Assembly (NCBI RefSeq): GCF_024679095.1
Contig: NW_026112140.1
Span: 79,501-143,500, forward strand
Direction: 5' to 3'
Length of the DNA stretch: 64,000 nt
From: Eriocheir sinensis
Taxonomy: Eukaryota; Arthropoda; Malacostraca; Decapoda; Varunidae
The notes under the pieces were generated by a model, which searched no databases, was not told where the DNA came from, and saw nothing but the letters and a program-made list of their open reading frames with translations. The position numbers and the translations under genes were made by a program. Shown in pieces: positions 1-12,700 of this stretch. How positions within the stretch are numbered: the first letter of the stretch is position 1; every line of letters starts with the position of its first letter.

Positions 1-340
1 TCTTTGGTCTCCATTCTTCGGTGTTATTTTTATTTACTTTCCGTTTCTTTGTGTTGTGAAGGCTAGCTATATCGCGTTATCTCGGTGCTGTATGCTGCTC
101 AGGATGAGTCTCCTTCACCCCAGAGAAGTCAGCAGCCCTACCCAACATACAACACCAAAGGCCTTAACGCTTACCTTGATGTTTTATTCCGTTTTTCGTT
201 GTGTTTCTATCACTTCTTAATTCCCGATTTTTTTTAACAACATCGTTTCCTCGGAGTATTCTTTTTTCGTTTTATTTTTTTGTGTGTTTGAATCGTCGTT
301 TCTTCAGTTTTTTTTTTTTGTACCATTGCTTCAGTGTTTC
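1..340. other. Unique T-rich lead-in, no gene seen
   Basis: Apparently single-copy DNA that becomes T-rich from about position 200 up to the first minisatellite unit. Open frames that begin here continue only because they run into the tandem repeat. I see no exon, RNA gene or element end. Confidence 0.5.
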
Positions 341-797
341 CGTCGTGGCTGCTGCTCCCTCCCTAGTCATGGCTGCTGCTCCCTCCCTCGTCATGGCTGC
401 TGCTCCCTCCCTCGTCGTGGCTACTGCTCCCTCCCTCGTCGTGGCTGCTGCTCCCTCCGTCGTCGTGGCTGCTGCTCCCTCCCTCGTCGTGGCTGCTGCT
501 CCCTCCCTCGTCGTGGCTGCTGCTCCCTCCCTCGTCGTGGCTGCTGCTCCCTCCCTCGTCGTGGCTGCTGCTCCCTCCCTCGTCGTGGCTGCTGCTCCCT
601 CCCTCGTCGTGGCTGCTGCTCCCTCCATCGTCGTGGCAGCTGCTCCCTCCCTCGTCGTGGTTGCTTCTCCCTCCCTCGTCGTGGCTGCTGCTCCCTCCAT
701 CGTCGTGGCTGCTGCTCAATTCCTCGTCGTTGCTGCTGCTCCCTCCCTCGTCGTGGCTGTTGCTCCCTCCCTCGTCGTGGCTGCTACTCCCAAAGAG
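341..797. repeat. 24-bp minisatellite, about 19 units
   Basis: Head-to-tail 24-bp units built around GCTGCTGCTCCCTCC followed by a CTCGTCGTG segment. Units differ by scattered single substitutions, with more change near the right end. Because 24 is divisible by 3, several frames stay open on both strands and would encode 8-residue periods such as AAAPSLVV. This is a consequence of the period and not evidence of a protein. The array passes directly into the 30-bp satellite at about 798. Confidence 0.95.
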
Positions 798-3700
798 TTA
801 TAACACGACATTACATGGAAATGAAACATATAACACGACACTATATGGAAATGAAACATATCACGCGACATTATATGAAAATAAAACATATCACACGACA
901 TTACATGAAAAGAAAATATATCACACGACATTACATGAAAAGAAAACATATCACACGACATTACATGAAAAGAAAATATATCACACGACATTACATGAAA
1001 AGAAAACATATCACCCGACATTACATGAAAAGAAAACATATCACACGACATTACATGAAAAGAAAACATATCACACGATATTACATGAAAAGAAAACATA
1101 TCACACGACATTACATGAAAAGAAAACATATCACACGACATTACATGAAAAGAAAACATATCAAACGACATTTTATGGAAATGAAACATATCACACGACA
1201 TTACATGAAAAGAAAACATATCACACGACATTATATGGAAATGAAACATATCACACGACATTACATGAAAAGAAAACATATCACACGACATTATATGGAA
1301 ATGAAACATATCACACGACATTACATGAAAAGAAAACATATCACACGACATTACATGAAAAGAAAACATATCACACGACATTATATGAAAAAAAAACACA
1401 TCACACGACATTATATGAAAAGAAAGCATACCACACGATATTACATGAAAAGAAAACATATCACACGACATTATATGAAAAGAAAACATATCATACGACA
1501 TTACATGAAAAGAAAACATACCACACGATATTACATGAAAAGAAAACACATCACACGACATTATATGAAAAAAAAACATACCATACTATATTACATGAAA
1601 AAAAAAAAACATATCACACGACATTACATGAAAAGAAAATATATCACACGATATTACATGAAAAGAAAACATACCACACGACATTACATGAAAAGAAAAC
1701 ATATCACACGACATTAAATGGAAATGAAACATATCACACGATATTACATGAAAAGAAAATATATCACACGATATTACATGAAAAGAAAACATATCACACG
1801 ACATTACATGAAAAGAAAACATATCACACGACATTATATGAAAACATATCACACGACATTATATGAAAAGAAAACATATCACACGACATTACATGAAAAG
1901 AAAACATATCACACGACATTATATAAAAAGAAAACATATCACACGACATTACATGAAAAGAAAACATATCACACGACATTATATGAAAAGAAAACATACC
2001 ACACGACATTACATGAAAAGAAAACATATCACACGACATTATATGAAAAGAAAACATATCACACGACATTATATGAAAAGAAAACATATCACACGACATT
2101 ACATGAGAAGAAAACATATCACACGACATTACATGAAAAGAAAACATATCACACGACATTATATGAAAATAAAACATATCACACGACATTACATGAAAAA
2201 AACATACCACACGACATTATATGAAAAGAAAACATATCACCCGACATTACATGAAAAGAAAACATATCACACGACATTATATGAAAAGAAAACATATCAC
2301 ACGACATTACATGAAAAGAAAACATATCACACGACATTATATGAAAAGAAAACATATCACACGACATTATATGAAAAGAAAACATATCACACGACATTAC
2401 ATGAAAAGAAAACATATCACACGACCTTATATAAAAAGAAAACATATCACACGACAATATATGAAAAGAAAACATATCACACGACATTGTATGAAAATAA
2501 AACATATCACACGACATTATATGAAAAGAAAACATACCACACGACATTACATGAAAATAGAACATATCACACGACATTACATGAAAAGAAAACATACCAC
2601 ACGACATTACATGAAAATAAAACATATCACACGACATTACATGAAAAGAAAACATACCACACGACATTACATGAAAATAGAACATATCACACGACATTAC
2701 ATGAAAAAAAACATACCACACGACATTATATGAAAATAAAACATATCACCCGACACTACATGAAAAGAAAACATATGACACGACATTCCATGAAAAGAAA
2801 ACATATCACACGACATTACATGAAAATAAAACATATCACACGACATTACTTGAAAATAAAATATATCACACGACATTATATGAAAAGAAAACATATCACA
2901 CGACATTACATGAAAAGAAAACATATCACACGGCATTACATGAAAAGAAAACATATCACACGACATTACATGAAAAGAAAACATATCACACGACATTATA
3001 TGAAAAGAAAACATATCACACGTCATTATATGAAAAGAAAACATACCACACGACATTATATGAAAAGAAAACATACCACACGACATTACATGAAAATAGA
3101 ACATATCACACGACATTACATGAAAAGAAAACATATCACACGACATTACATGAAAAGAAAACATATCACACGACATTATATGAAAAGAAAACATACCACA
3201 CGACATTACATGAAAATAGAACATAACACACGACATTATATGAAAGGAAAACATACCACACGACATTACATGAAAATAGAACATATCACACGGTATTACA
3301 TGAAAAGAAAACATATCACACGACATTACATGAAAAGAAAACATATCACACGACATTACATGAAAAGAAAACATATCACACGACATGACATGAAAAGAAA
3401 ACATATCACACGACATTAAATGAAAAGAAAACATATCACACGACATTACATGAAAAGAAAACATATCACACGACATTACTTGAAAAGAAAACATATCACA
3501 CGACATTATATGAAAAGAAAACATATCACACGACATTACATGAAAAGAAAACATATCACACGACATTATATGAAAAGAAAACATATCACACGACATTATA
3601 TGAAAAGAAAGCATATCACACGACATTACATGAAAAGAAAACATATCACACGACATTATACGAAAAGAAAACATATCACACGAAATTATATGAAAAGAAA

Positions 3701-5160
3701 ACATACCACACGACATTACATGAAAATAGAACATATCACACGACATTATATGAAAAGAAAACATACCACACGACATTACATGAAAATAGAACATATCACA
3801 CGACATTATATGAAAAGAAAACATACCACACGATATTACATGAAAATAGAACATATCACACGACATTACATGAAAAGAAAACATATCACACGACATTACA
3901 TGAAAAGAAAACATATCAAACGACATTATATGAAAAGAAAACATATCACACGACATTACATGAAAAGAAAACATATCACACGACATTACATGAAAAGAAA
4001 ACATATCACACGACATTACATGAAAAGAAAACATATCACACGACATTATATGAAAAGAAAACATATCACACGACATGACATGAAAAGAAAACATATCACA
4101 CGACATTACATGAAAAGAAAACATATCACACGACATTATATGAAAATAAAACATATCACACGACATTACATGAAAAGAAAACATATCACACGACATTACT
4201 TGAAAAGAAAACATATCACACGACATTATATGAAAAGAAAACATATCACACGACATTACATGAAAAGAAAACATATCACACGACATTATATGAAAAGAAA
4301 ACATATCACACGACATTATATGAAAAGAAAACATACCACACGACATTACATGAAAATAGAACATATCACACGACATTATATGAAAAGAAAACATACCACA
4401 CGACATTACATGAAAATAGAACATATCACACAATATTACATGAAAAGAAAACATATCACACGACATTACATGAAAAGAAAACATATCACACGACATTACA
4501 TGAAAAGAAAACATATCACACGACATTATATGAAAAGAAAACATATCACACGACATTATATGAAAAGAAAACATACCACACGACATTACATGAAAATAGA
4601 ACATATCACACGACATTACATGAAAATAAAACATATCACACGACAGTACATGAAAAGAAAACATATCACACGACATTACATGAAAATAAAACATATCACA
4701 CGACATTATATGAAAAGAAAACATACAACACGACATTACATGAAAATAGAACATATCACACGATATTACATGAAAAGAAAACATATCACACGACATTACA
4801 TGAAAAGAAAACATATCACACGACATTATATGAAAAGAAAACATATCACACGACATTACATGAAAAGAAAACATATCACACGACATTACATGGCAAGGAA
4901 ACATATCACACGACATTACATGAAAAGAAAACATATCACACGACATTACATGAAAAGAAAACATATCACACGACATTACATGGCAAGGAAACATATCACA
5001 CGACATTACATGGCAAGGAAACATATCACACGACATTACATGGCAAGGAAACATATCACACGACATTACATGGCAAGGAAACATATCACAACACATCATC
5101 TAAAAAGGAAACATATCACAACACATCATCTAGAAAGGAAACATATCAGACGCAAATGAA
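798..5160. repeat. 30-bp satellite, about 145 units
   Basis: Tandem 30-bp units around CATATCACACGACATTACAT plus a short A/G-rich linker. A few indels (near 1605, 1845 and 2210) change the phase. Variation is mostly a small set of alternative bases: TTACATG or TTATATG, CATATC or CATACC, and AAAAG, AAAATAA or AAAATAG in the linker. Alternating variants form 60-bp dimers, for example at about 2521-2720 and 3715-3850. The rare CGACATGACA variant recurs at 3381 and 4071, exactly 690 bp apart. The last 270 bp hold diverged edge units with GGCAAGG or CACATCATC. Long frames on both strands, including an 800-codon minus frame, reflect the period being a multiple of 3. Confidence 0.97.
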
Positions 5161-5371
5161 ACATATCAAACAACATCCTTACTACGTAAAATCAACATCC
5201 GCGACGGAACGGACATCTCCATTACCGAAATACTGAGGCCACAGCGCTGCGTCATGAAGTGGAGGCGACCCCGTCACTGAGTGGACACGGCCGAAATATC
5301 AAGGCCAGCACGCAGGCTGTTCACGAGGAAGTGATCGATACAGATCATATTTACGAGCGTCCCTTCCCACC
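5161..5371. other. Spacer between satellite and the 5372-6661 frame
   Basis: Non-repetitive sequence next to the 3' end of the minus-strand reading frame. It could hold that frame's 3' untranslated region. I see no AATAAA on the minus strand here and no other feature. Confidence 0.4.
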
Positions 5372-6661
5372 TTAATGAAATGTTTCGCCGTCCTTGCCGC
5401 TGGAGTAGCTGGTGTGCAGCTTGGCGCTCCTCATGAGGTGGAGCTTCTGACTGCGCGGCAGCTTGAAGCCTCGCCGCTGGATGGCGGCGCCGAGGTGGTC
5501 ACGAGTCAGCAGGGGAGTGGGGCGCCGCACCACTCTTTCGTACTGGTACTCCTGCTTGGCCTTGCGACCCGGAGGCATGATCCTGCACTGCGGCCGGGCG
5601 GTGTTGATGCCGCGGTTCCCTTTGCACGTCACGTGGCCAAACTCCATCCTATTCAGGTCTCGAGAACCGCAACAGTATTCCTGCTGCAGCTTTCTGGCCT
5701 CCGCCCTCACCACAAACTTCACAGTGGTGGCTTTCTCTCCAGCGTCAGTCGTGAACAGTCGAATACTGCTCATGGCCTCATGCGGGTGAACCAAGACACA
5801 CCTCGTGAAGGCGTTCTTGGTCCTCATCGTAGGTGCATGGTTGGGTTTCTTTCTGTCCTCAACAACCACTGCCGTGCGGGCCCACAGTGTGTGCAGCGGT
5901 GAGTCGCTATACACACCCATGCCCAATACACACATCTGGCCGTTCATCAACGTGCACTCGTACTTCTCGACGAGGCACTTTTCTATGCAGCCCGCCACCG
6001 CTGAGGCAAGCACCTCGGCCACAGGGACGTTGGCTGCCAAACAGTGACACTGGAAGAGGCGCGTGAGGAGCCAGGCTGGCGTGCACACCCTCCGGGGAGC
6101 GTCATGGCAGTGACTGCGCAGGAAACCATACAGGAGAACCTGCGTCTGCAGCCTTAGCTGCTCCTGGTCTTCAGCGGCCCACGCGGATTGAACTGTGGGC
6201 TGTGCAAGGCACACCAATTTACCGATTTCTTTGAGCCACGCATAATCTCCTCCCACTAGTCTGACAGTTTTTACTGTCTCTTTGTTATTTTCGTACAGCA
6301 CAAAGCTGCCAGGTGCGGGGGGAGAAGACCTCCCACACATTCCTTGCCGATCGCTGGTAACCACAACGGGTCGGACCAGCGAAGGTTTCTGACCGTGGCT
6401 TCTAATTTTCAGATCGCGCGCATCTTCCAAGGGTGAGCTGGGCGACAAAAGATCTCGCCCTGCTTTCTTAGCAGGTTTGAACCTTCCTGCCTTGGGCAGC
6501 ACAACGGATTTCTCGACGAGTTTTATCGGTGTGCTGTCACTCTCCCTGCCGAGGAGCTCCCGCTCCTCCCGGTACCACAAGGCGATCAGGGATGCCGCTC
6601 GCCCCCCTGGCTGAGCAATGCGACCCCCGAGGCTCTTGGCTCCGGTGATCGGGTGGGCCAT
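5372..6661 (-). CDS. Hypothetical 429-residue single-exon protein
   Basis: I do not recognise this protein. The frame is open for 429 codons in non-repetitive, fairly GC-rich DNA. The ATG at 6661 lies in GGAGGAATGG, with a purine at -3 and G at +4, a good eukaryotic start context. The stop is TAA. Residues 1 to about 125 are Pro/Ser/Arg/Lys-rich and probably disordered. About 140-330 look globular, with several Cys and hydrophobic segments (for example around ECTLMNGQMCVLG). The last 80 residues are strongly basic (PPGRKAKQEYQYERVVRR), suggesting nucleic-acid or chromatin contact; this is inference from composition only. I see no signal peptide, membrane segment, zinc-finger spacing or reverse transcriptase motif. 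It lies between two satellite fields, so it could be a host gene, one exon of a larger gene, or an uncaptured element gene. Confidence 0.5.
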   Translation of the reverse strand: MAHPITGAKSLGGRIAQPGGRAASLIALWYREERELLGRESDSTPIKLVEKSVVLPKAGRFKPAKKAGRDLLSPSSPLEDARDLKIRSHGQKPSLVRPVVVTSDRQGMCGRSSPPAPGSFVLYENNKETVKTVRLVGGDYAWLKEIGKLVCLAQPTVQSAWAAEDQEQLRLQTQVLLYGFLRSHCHDAPRRVCTPAWLLTRLFQCHCLAANVPVAEVLASAVAGCIEKCLVEKYECTLMNGQMCVLGMGVYSDSPLHTLWARTAVVVEDRKKPNHAPTMRTKNAFTRCVLVHPHEAMSSIRLFTTDAGEKATTVKFVVRAEARKLQQEYCCGSRDLNRMEFGHVTCKGNRGINTARPQCRIMPPGRKAKQEYQYERVVRRPTPLLTRDHLGAAIQRRGFKLPRSQKLHLMRSAKLHTSYSSGKDGETFH

Positions 6662-6832
6662 TCCTCCCTTTGATATTTACACATAGGGCTCGATTCAACA
6701 CATCACCTCGGATTCGAGTAAGCCGTTTTGGGGACCTTGGAGTTGACATTCCATCCCCCCGAGTCTAGAGCTGGTTGACCGCGCGGCCCGTGACGACACA
6801 CAGAATGATGGTGACGCCGCACAATGTGGAAC

Positions 6833-6833
<1 letters not shown>

Positions 6834-6872
<39 letters not shown>

Positions 6873-6890
6873 ATATACAGCTGTTGCTAG

Positions 6891-6930
<40 letters not shown>

Positions 6931-6973
6931 ATTAATTATGAATTTTTCTAAGTATACACACACACACACACAC
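6834..6973. repeat. Compound microsatellite (CT)n, (GT)n, (AC)n
   Basis: (CT)n at 6834-6868, a short TATATATA stretch, (GT)n at 6893-6928 and (AC)n at about 6955-6973. The last array directly abuts a possible transposon end at 6973. Confidence 0.95.
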
Positions 6974-7200
6974 AGGGCCGGATTTAGAGTTGTGGGGGCC
7001 CTGGGCACAGCATGTTGTGGGGGCCAATTTTCAGTCTGTTAAATGTATTGGGGGGTGGGCAGTGAGCGAAATTTAAGCGATTTGGTTCAGTTGAGAGGGC
7101 TAGGGGGCGTTGTATTGGAATATTGTGAAATAATATAATGATACGTTGTATTTATATAATTCATAGCGCACACAGAGCCAGTAGAATAAATTAATTAACC
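6973..7200. mobile_element. Possible hAT-type terminal fragment
   Basis: The sequence CAGGGCCGGATTTAGAG followed by a G-rich GGGGGCCCTGGGC stretch resembles the outer end of hAT elements (CAGNG-type termini). No matching inverted end or 8-bp target duplication was found nearby, so at most one end survives. It may relate to the hAT transposase fragment at 30152-30660, but nothing in the sequence links them directly. Confidence 0.25.
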
Positions 7201-7283
7201 CTAAAAACTAGAGGCTACTGTCAAGTGATCATGTCACCCTACCCCACCCAGTACAAATGACTAAGATCGAGCAAAACACATAA

Positions 7284-8348
7284 GTTTTGTGTTTCGTTTG
7301 TGAGGATTTCACAGGCGAGAAGTGGATTGGATGCTCTTTGTGTCCTGAATGGTGTCATGTGGAGTGTGCTCATTTGTCTGGAATTAAGCAATATACATAA
7401 AATTAACTTCATTTGCACCCCATGCCTCCATAACGCATCTCTGGCTACCAGCATTGTGGTAAAAATGGATGAAATCAACCAAGAACTATCTAAAGAAATA
7501 TCTAGTGTTAGGGATCGATGAGGTTGAAGCAAGGGCTGAGAAGGTGCAGGAGGAGCTGGGATCAGTTGCTGACGCGGTTCGTGCAGACAAGGCAAATCTT
7601 AGTTGGGCTGAGGTGGCGAAGAGAGACAGGGAAGTCAGGAAGAATCTCTTGTTGTGGAAGCTTCTAACCAGGAAAAGAAGGCAACAGATACGAAGGATGA
7701 AGTCTCCCAGTCATTGAATGGCATTCACATAACTGATTCAAGATTCACAAATGGAGGTAATATTGTCATGAACTCTGACAATGAGAACACAAGGGATGAG
7801 GCTGCTCAACAATTGGTGTCTTAGTACCAAGAGTGTTGGAAAGATGAAACCAGAGATAATGATATGCAATGTTGAAAATGAGGAGTCCAAGGAAAATATA
7901 AAGGAGGCCATCTTAGACCGGAATGAGATCTTATACACAACTGAGGGTGTTGAGAATAAGATTAAGCTGTTTTTTAATAAGCCTGCAGCTGGCGGCACAA
8001 TGCACTACATTCTGAGGTGTGATCCAGCTGTGAGAGAGCTGACTCACAAGAATCATGACAAGTTGAAATTAGAATGGAGAATATACACAGGGAGAGACAG
8101 ATTCCGTGCAATTAGATGCTATCATTGTCAGAGATACGGCCATTTTGAGGTCAACTGTACTGTTAAGAGCAATGGAAAGGCCCAAAAATGTTTCAAATGC
8201 ACTGACGATCACAAATCGAAGGATTACGTTGAAGGATTGTGTGAGGTACAAGAAGCCTGAAATCAACCACTCAGTGAATGACCAGTGTTGTGTAGTACTT
8301 CACACCGAAATTGAGAGAATTCGTAACATTACCGATCATGGCTATTAA
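7284..8348 (+). pseudogene. Decayed retrotransposon ORF1: PHD-like plus CCHC zinc knuckles
   Basis: Three frames must be combined to follow this gag-like protein. At 7284-7425 a C4HC3 pattern is visible: CFVCED, then GCSLCPEWCHVECAHLSG, then ICTPC after a frameshift near 7390. This is a PHD-type finger like that at the start of some non-LTR ORF1 proteins. A helical Lys/Glu-rich stretch with SWAEVAK follows. The frame 7781-8260 carries a NVENEES segment and a CCHC knuckle, CYHCQRYGHFEVNC, then a second knuckle starting CFKCTDDHKSKD. A 13-bp duplication (GAAGGATT-ACGTT) near 8216-8235 shifts the frame, and the C-terminal tail (NHSVNDQCC, ITDHGY) continues to 8348. In this protein class ORF1 binds element RNA. 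No ORF2 follows, so this is a dead fragment. Confidence 0.7.
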
Positions 8349-8635
8349 TTAGTGTTTGTACTCAGAGACAAATTATGTGTTAAATGTTCAGTGTGTTGGA
8401 AATATTTTAGTGTGAACCCAAACACGGCCAAGTGACTTTGATGATGCCAAGTTTTATCAAAAGGACATCAGTAGGCTATTCATGAAAGCAATCACGACTC
8501 ACTCACTCACTACGACGTTGTGAATAAGTGCATCGGGGATTATTATCGAGGCTAACATCGTAATTGTTGACGGCCCTCGCAGAGCCATGCACCAGCAGCG
8601 GAGCGGGGCCTGAAACATCATCAACGGTAAACGGT
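8349..8635. other. Intergenic sequence, nothing recognised
   Basis: About 290 bp of ordinary-looking sequence between the ORF1 relic and a purine-rich tract. Possibly the relic's downstream sequence. No motif supports a feature. Confidence 0.4.
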
Positions 8636-9466
8636 AAACGGAGAAGAGAGAAGAGAGATTGAAATAAGGAGAAAAAGATAAAAACATCGAATAAGTCAAA
8701 ATGAGAAAAAAAAGAAAGAAAGGACGAAAGAAAAAATCTAAGTAAAAGAAAAAGGAAGAAAGATACAAATTAAGAAAGGGAGGGAAGAAGGAAGGAAGGA
8801 AGGAAGGAAGGAGAATAAGATAGTTAATGGGATAAATAATTGAAGGAAGGATATTTAGGAGGGAAGACATGGGAATATGAATAACGTTCCAAGGAATGAT
8901 GCAGAAAGAGAGGGAGAACAAAATATAGGTCACGACTATTTCATGAGCTAGTCTATACGAGAGAACTAAAACGATGAATAACTGTGAGGTAAAGACAGCA
9001 AGGCGAGGAAAACAGGGATTTGTATATCATGAGGTAGAGAGATAAATGAGGAACAGCTGAGAGGATTAATAGCTTATAAGAAGAGGAGGTGGTTGTGGAG
9101 GAGGAGGAGGAGGAGGAGGAGGAGGAGGAGAAAAAATATTTACAAAAACTATGGGGAAGAGAAGATAAAGGAAGGGATGCGAAGGGAAGGAAGGGAGAGG
9201 AAGGGAAAGGAGGGAAAAGGAAGGAAAGGAGGGGAAGGAAGAAGAAGGGAAGGAAGAAGAAGGGAAGGAAGAAGAAAATAAGAATCATATGTAAAATAAA
9301 GATGATAGGGAAGAGAAGGGAGAAAAAGGAGGAAGGGAAAGATAATAAGAGGAGGGAGAGATAAGGAAAAGGAAGGGAGATAAGTATAAAAGGAGGAAGG
9401 ACAAAAGTAAGGAAAAGAGGAAGAAAGAAGGGAGACAGGAAGGAAGGGAGGGAAGGAAGAGAAAAG
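8636..9466. repeat. Purine-rich low-complexity tract with (GGA)n
   Basis: About 830 bp dominated by A and G on the plus strand, with GAAGG runs (about 8785-8815 and 9180-9275) and a perfect (GGA)n block at about 9097-9130. Open frames here encode only Lys/Glu/Arg or Ser/Phe/Leu runs and are not genes. Confidence 0.85.
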
Positions 9467-9770
<304 letters not shown>

Positions 9771-9777
9771 TAGCAAA

Positions 9778-12700
9778 TGAAAGCACCTTGATATTAAGGA
9801 GCAGATGAAATAAATTCGATATTGAGGAGCAGATGAAAGCACCTTGATATTGAGGAGCAGATGAAAGCACATCGATATTGAGGAGCAGATAAAAGCACAT
9901 CGATATTGAGAAGCATATGAAAGCACCTTGATATTGAGGAGCAGATGAAAGCACCTTCATATTGAGGAGCAGATGTAAACAGCTCCATATTGAAGAGCAG
10001 ACGAAAGCACCTCGATATTGAGGACCAGATGATAGCACCTCGATATTAAGGAGCAGATGAGAGCACCTTGATATTAAGGAGCAGATGAAAGCACATCGAT
10101 ATTGAGGAGCAGATGATAGCACCTCGATAATGATGAGCAGATGAAAGCACATCGAAACTGAGGAGAAGATGAAAGCGCCTCGATATTAAGGAGCAGGTGA
10201 AAGCACCTTGATATTGAGGAGCAGATGAAAGCACTTCGATATTGAGAAGGAGGTGAAAGCACCTCGATATTGAGGAGCAGATGAAAGCACCTTGATACTG
10301 AGGAGCAGATGAAAACACCTTGATATTGAGGAGCAGATGAAAGCACCTTGATATTGAGGAGCAGATGAAAGCACCTCGATATTGAGGAGCAGATGAAAAC
10401 ACCTTGATATTAAGGAGCAGATGAAAGCACCTTGATATTGAGGAGCAGATGAAAGCACCTTGATATAGAGGAGCAGATGAAAGCACCTCGATATTGATGA
10501 GCAGATGAAAGCACCTCAATATTGAGGAGCAGAAGAAAGCAACTCGATATTGAGGAACAGATGAAAGCACCTCGATATTGACGAGCAGATGAAAGCACCT
10601 CGATATTGAGGAACAGATATAAGCACCTTCATATTGAGAAACAGAAGAAAGCACCTTGATATTGAGAAGCAGATGTAAACAGCTCCATATTGAGGAGCAG
10701 ATGAAAGCAACTCGATATTGAGGAGCAGATGATAGCACCTCGATATTGAGGAGCAGGTGAGAGCACCTTGATATTGAAGAGCAGATGCAAACAGCTCCAT
10801 ATAGAGGAGCAGATGAAAGCATATCGATATTGGGGATCAGATGAAAGCATCTCGATATTGAGGAGCAGATGAAAGCATATCGATATTGGGGAGCAGATGA
10901 TAGCACCTCTATAATGATGAGAAGAGGAGAGCACCTCGTTATTGAGGAGCAGATGATAGCACCTTGATATAGAGTAGCAGATGAAAGCACTTCTATATTG
11001 AAGAGCAGGTGAAAGCACATCGATATTGAGGAGCAGATGAAAGCAACTTGATATTGAGGAGCAGATATAAGCACCTCGATATTGAAGAGCAGGTGAAAGC
11101 ACATCGATATTGAGGAGCAGATGAAAGCACCTTGATATTGAGGAGCAGATATAAGCACTTCGATATTGAAGAGCAGGTGAAAGCACATCGATATTGAGGA
11201 GCAGATGAAAGCAACTTGATATTGAGGAGCAGATGAAAGCAACTCGATATTGAGGAGCAGATAATAGGACCTCGATATTGATGAGCAGATGAAAGCACCA
11301 CGATATTGAGGAGCAGATAATAGGACCTCGATATTGATGAGCAGATGAAAGCACCTCGATATTGAGGAGCAGATAATAGGACCTCGATATTGATGACCAG
11401 ATGAAAGGACCTCGATATTGAGGAGCAGATAATAGGACCTCGATATTGATGAGCAGATGAAAGCACCACGATATTGTGGAGCAGATGAAAGCACATCGAT
11501 ATAGAGGAACAGATGAAAGAACCTTGATATTGAGGAGCAGATGAAAGAACCTCGATATTGAGGAGCAGACGAAAGCGCCACGATATTAAGGAGCAGATGA
11601 AAGCACCTTGATATTGAGGAGCAGATGAAAGCACCTCGATAGTGAGGAGCAGATGAAAGCACCTTGTTATTGAGCAGCAGACGAAAGCACCTCGATATTG
11701 AGGAGTAGATGAAAGCACCTCGATATTGAGGAGTAGATAAAAGCACCTCGATATTGAATACCAAGTGAAAGCACATCGAAATTAGGGAACAGTTGAAAGC
11801 ACCTTGATATTGAGGAGCAGGTGAAAGTACCTCGATATTGAGAAGCATGTGAAACCACACCGATATTGAGGAGCAGGTGAAAGCACATCGATAATGAGAA
11901 GCAGGTGAAAGCAGATCGATATTGAGAAGCAGGTGAAAGTACCTCGATATTGAGAAGCAGGTGAAAGCAAATCGATATTGAGGAGCAGGTGAAGGCAAAT
12001 CGATATTGAGGAGCAGGTTAAAGCAAATCGATATTGAGGAGCAGGGAAAGTACCTCAAAATTAAGAAGCAGGTGAAAGTACCTCAATATTGAGAAGCAGG
12101 TGAAAGCAAATCGATATTAAGAAGCAGGTGGAAGCACATCGATATTGAAGAGCAGATGAAAGCCACTCGATATTGAGGAGCAGGTGAAAGCGCATCGATA
12201 TTGAGGAGCAGATGAAAGCACATCGATATTCAGGAGCAGGTGAAACCACCTCGATATTGAGGAGCAGATGAAAGCACCTCAATATTGAGGATCAGGTGAA
12301 AGCAAATCGATATTGAGGAGAAGGTGAAAGCACATCGATATTAAGGAGCAGGTGAAAGCACATCTATATTGAGGAGTAGGTGAAAGCACCTTGATATAAA
12401 GGAGCAGATGAAAGCACCATGATATTGATGGGCAGATGAAAGCACCTTGATAATGAGGAGCAGATAAAAGCTCCTTGAAACTGAGCAGCAGGTGAAAGTA
12501 TATCGGTATTGTGGGACGGATGAAAGCACCTTGATATTGAGAAACAGATGAAAGCACCTTGATATTGAAGACCAGGAGAAAGCACATCGATATTGAAGAG
12601 CAGGTGAAAGCACATCTATATTGAGGAACAGGTGAAAGCACCTCGATATTGAGGAGCAGATGATACCACCTCGATATTGATGAGCAGATAAAAGCACATC

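Noticed and set aside
2697..5099. 800-codon minus-strand frame with a 10-residue repeat
   Set aside because: The 30-bp unit is a multiple of 3, so any frame without a stop in one unit stays open; plus frames are equally long.
5375..5902. 175-codon plus-strand frame opposite the 429-codon gene
   Set aside because: Shorter shadow frame with no conserved features; the minus frame spans the whole interval.
5372..6661. Assignment of the 429-residue protein to an endogenous viral gene
   Set aside because: Large DNA-virus relics are known in decapod genomes, but I see no motif linking this protein to one, so I left it as hypothetical.
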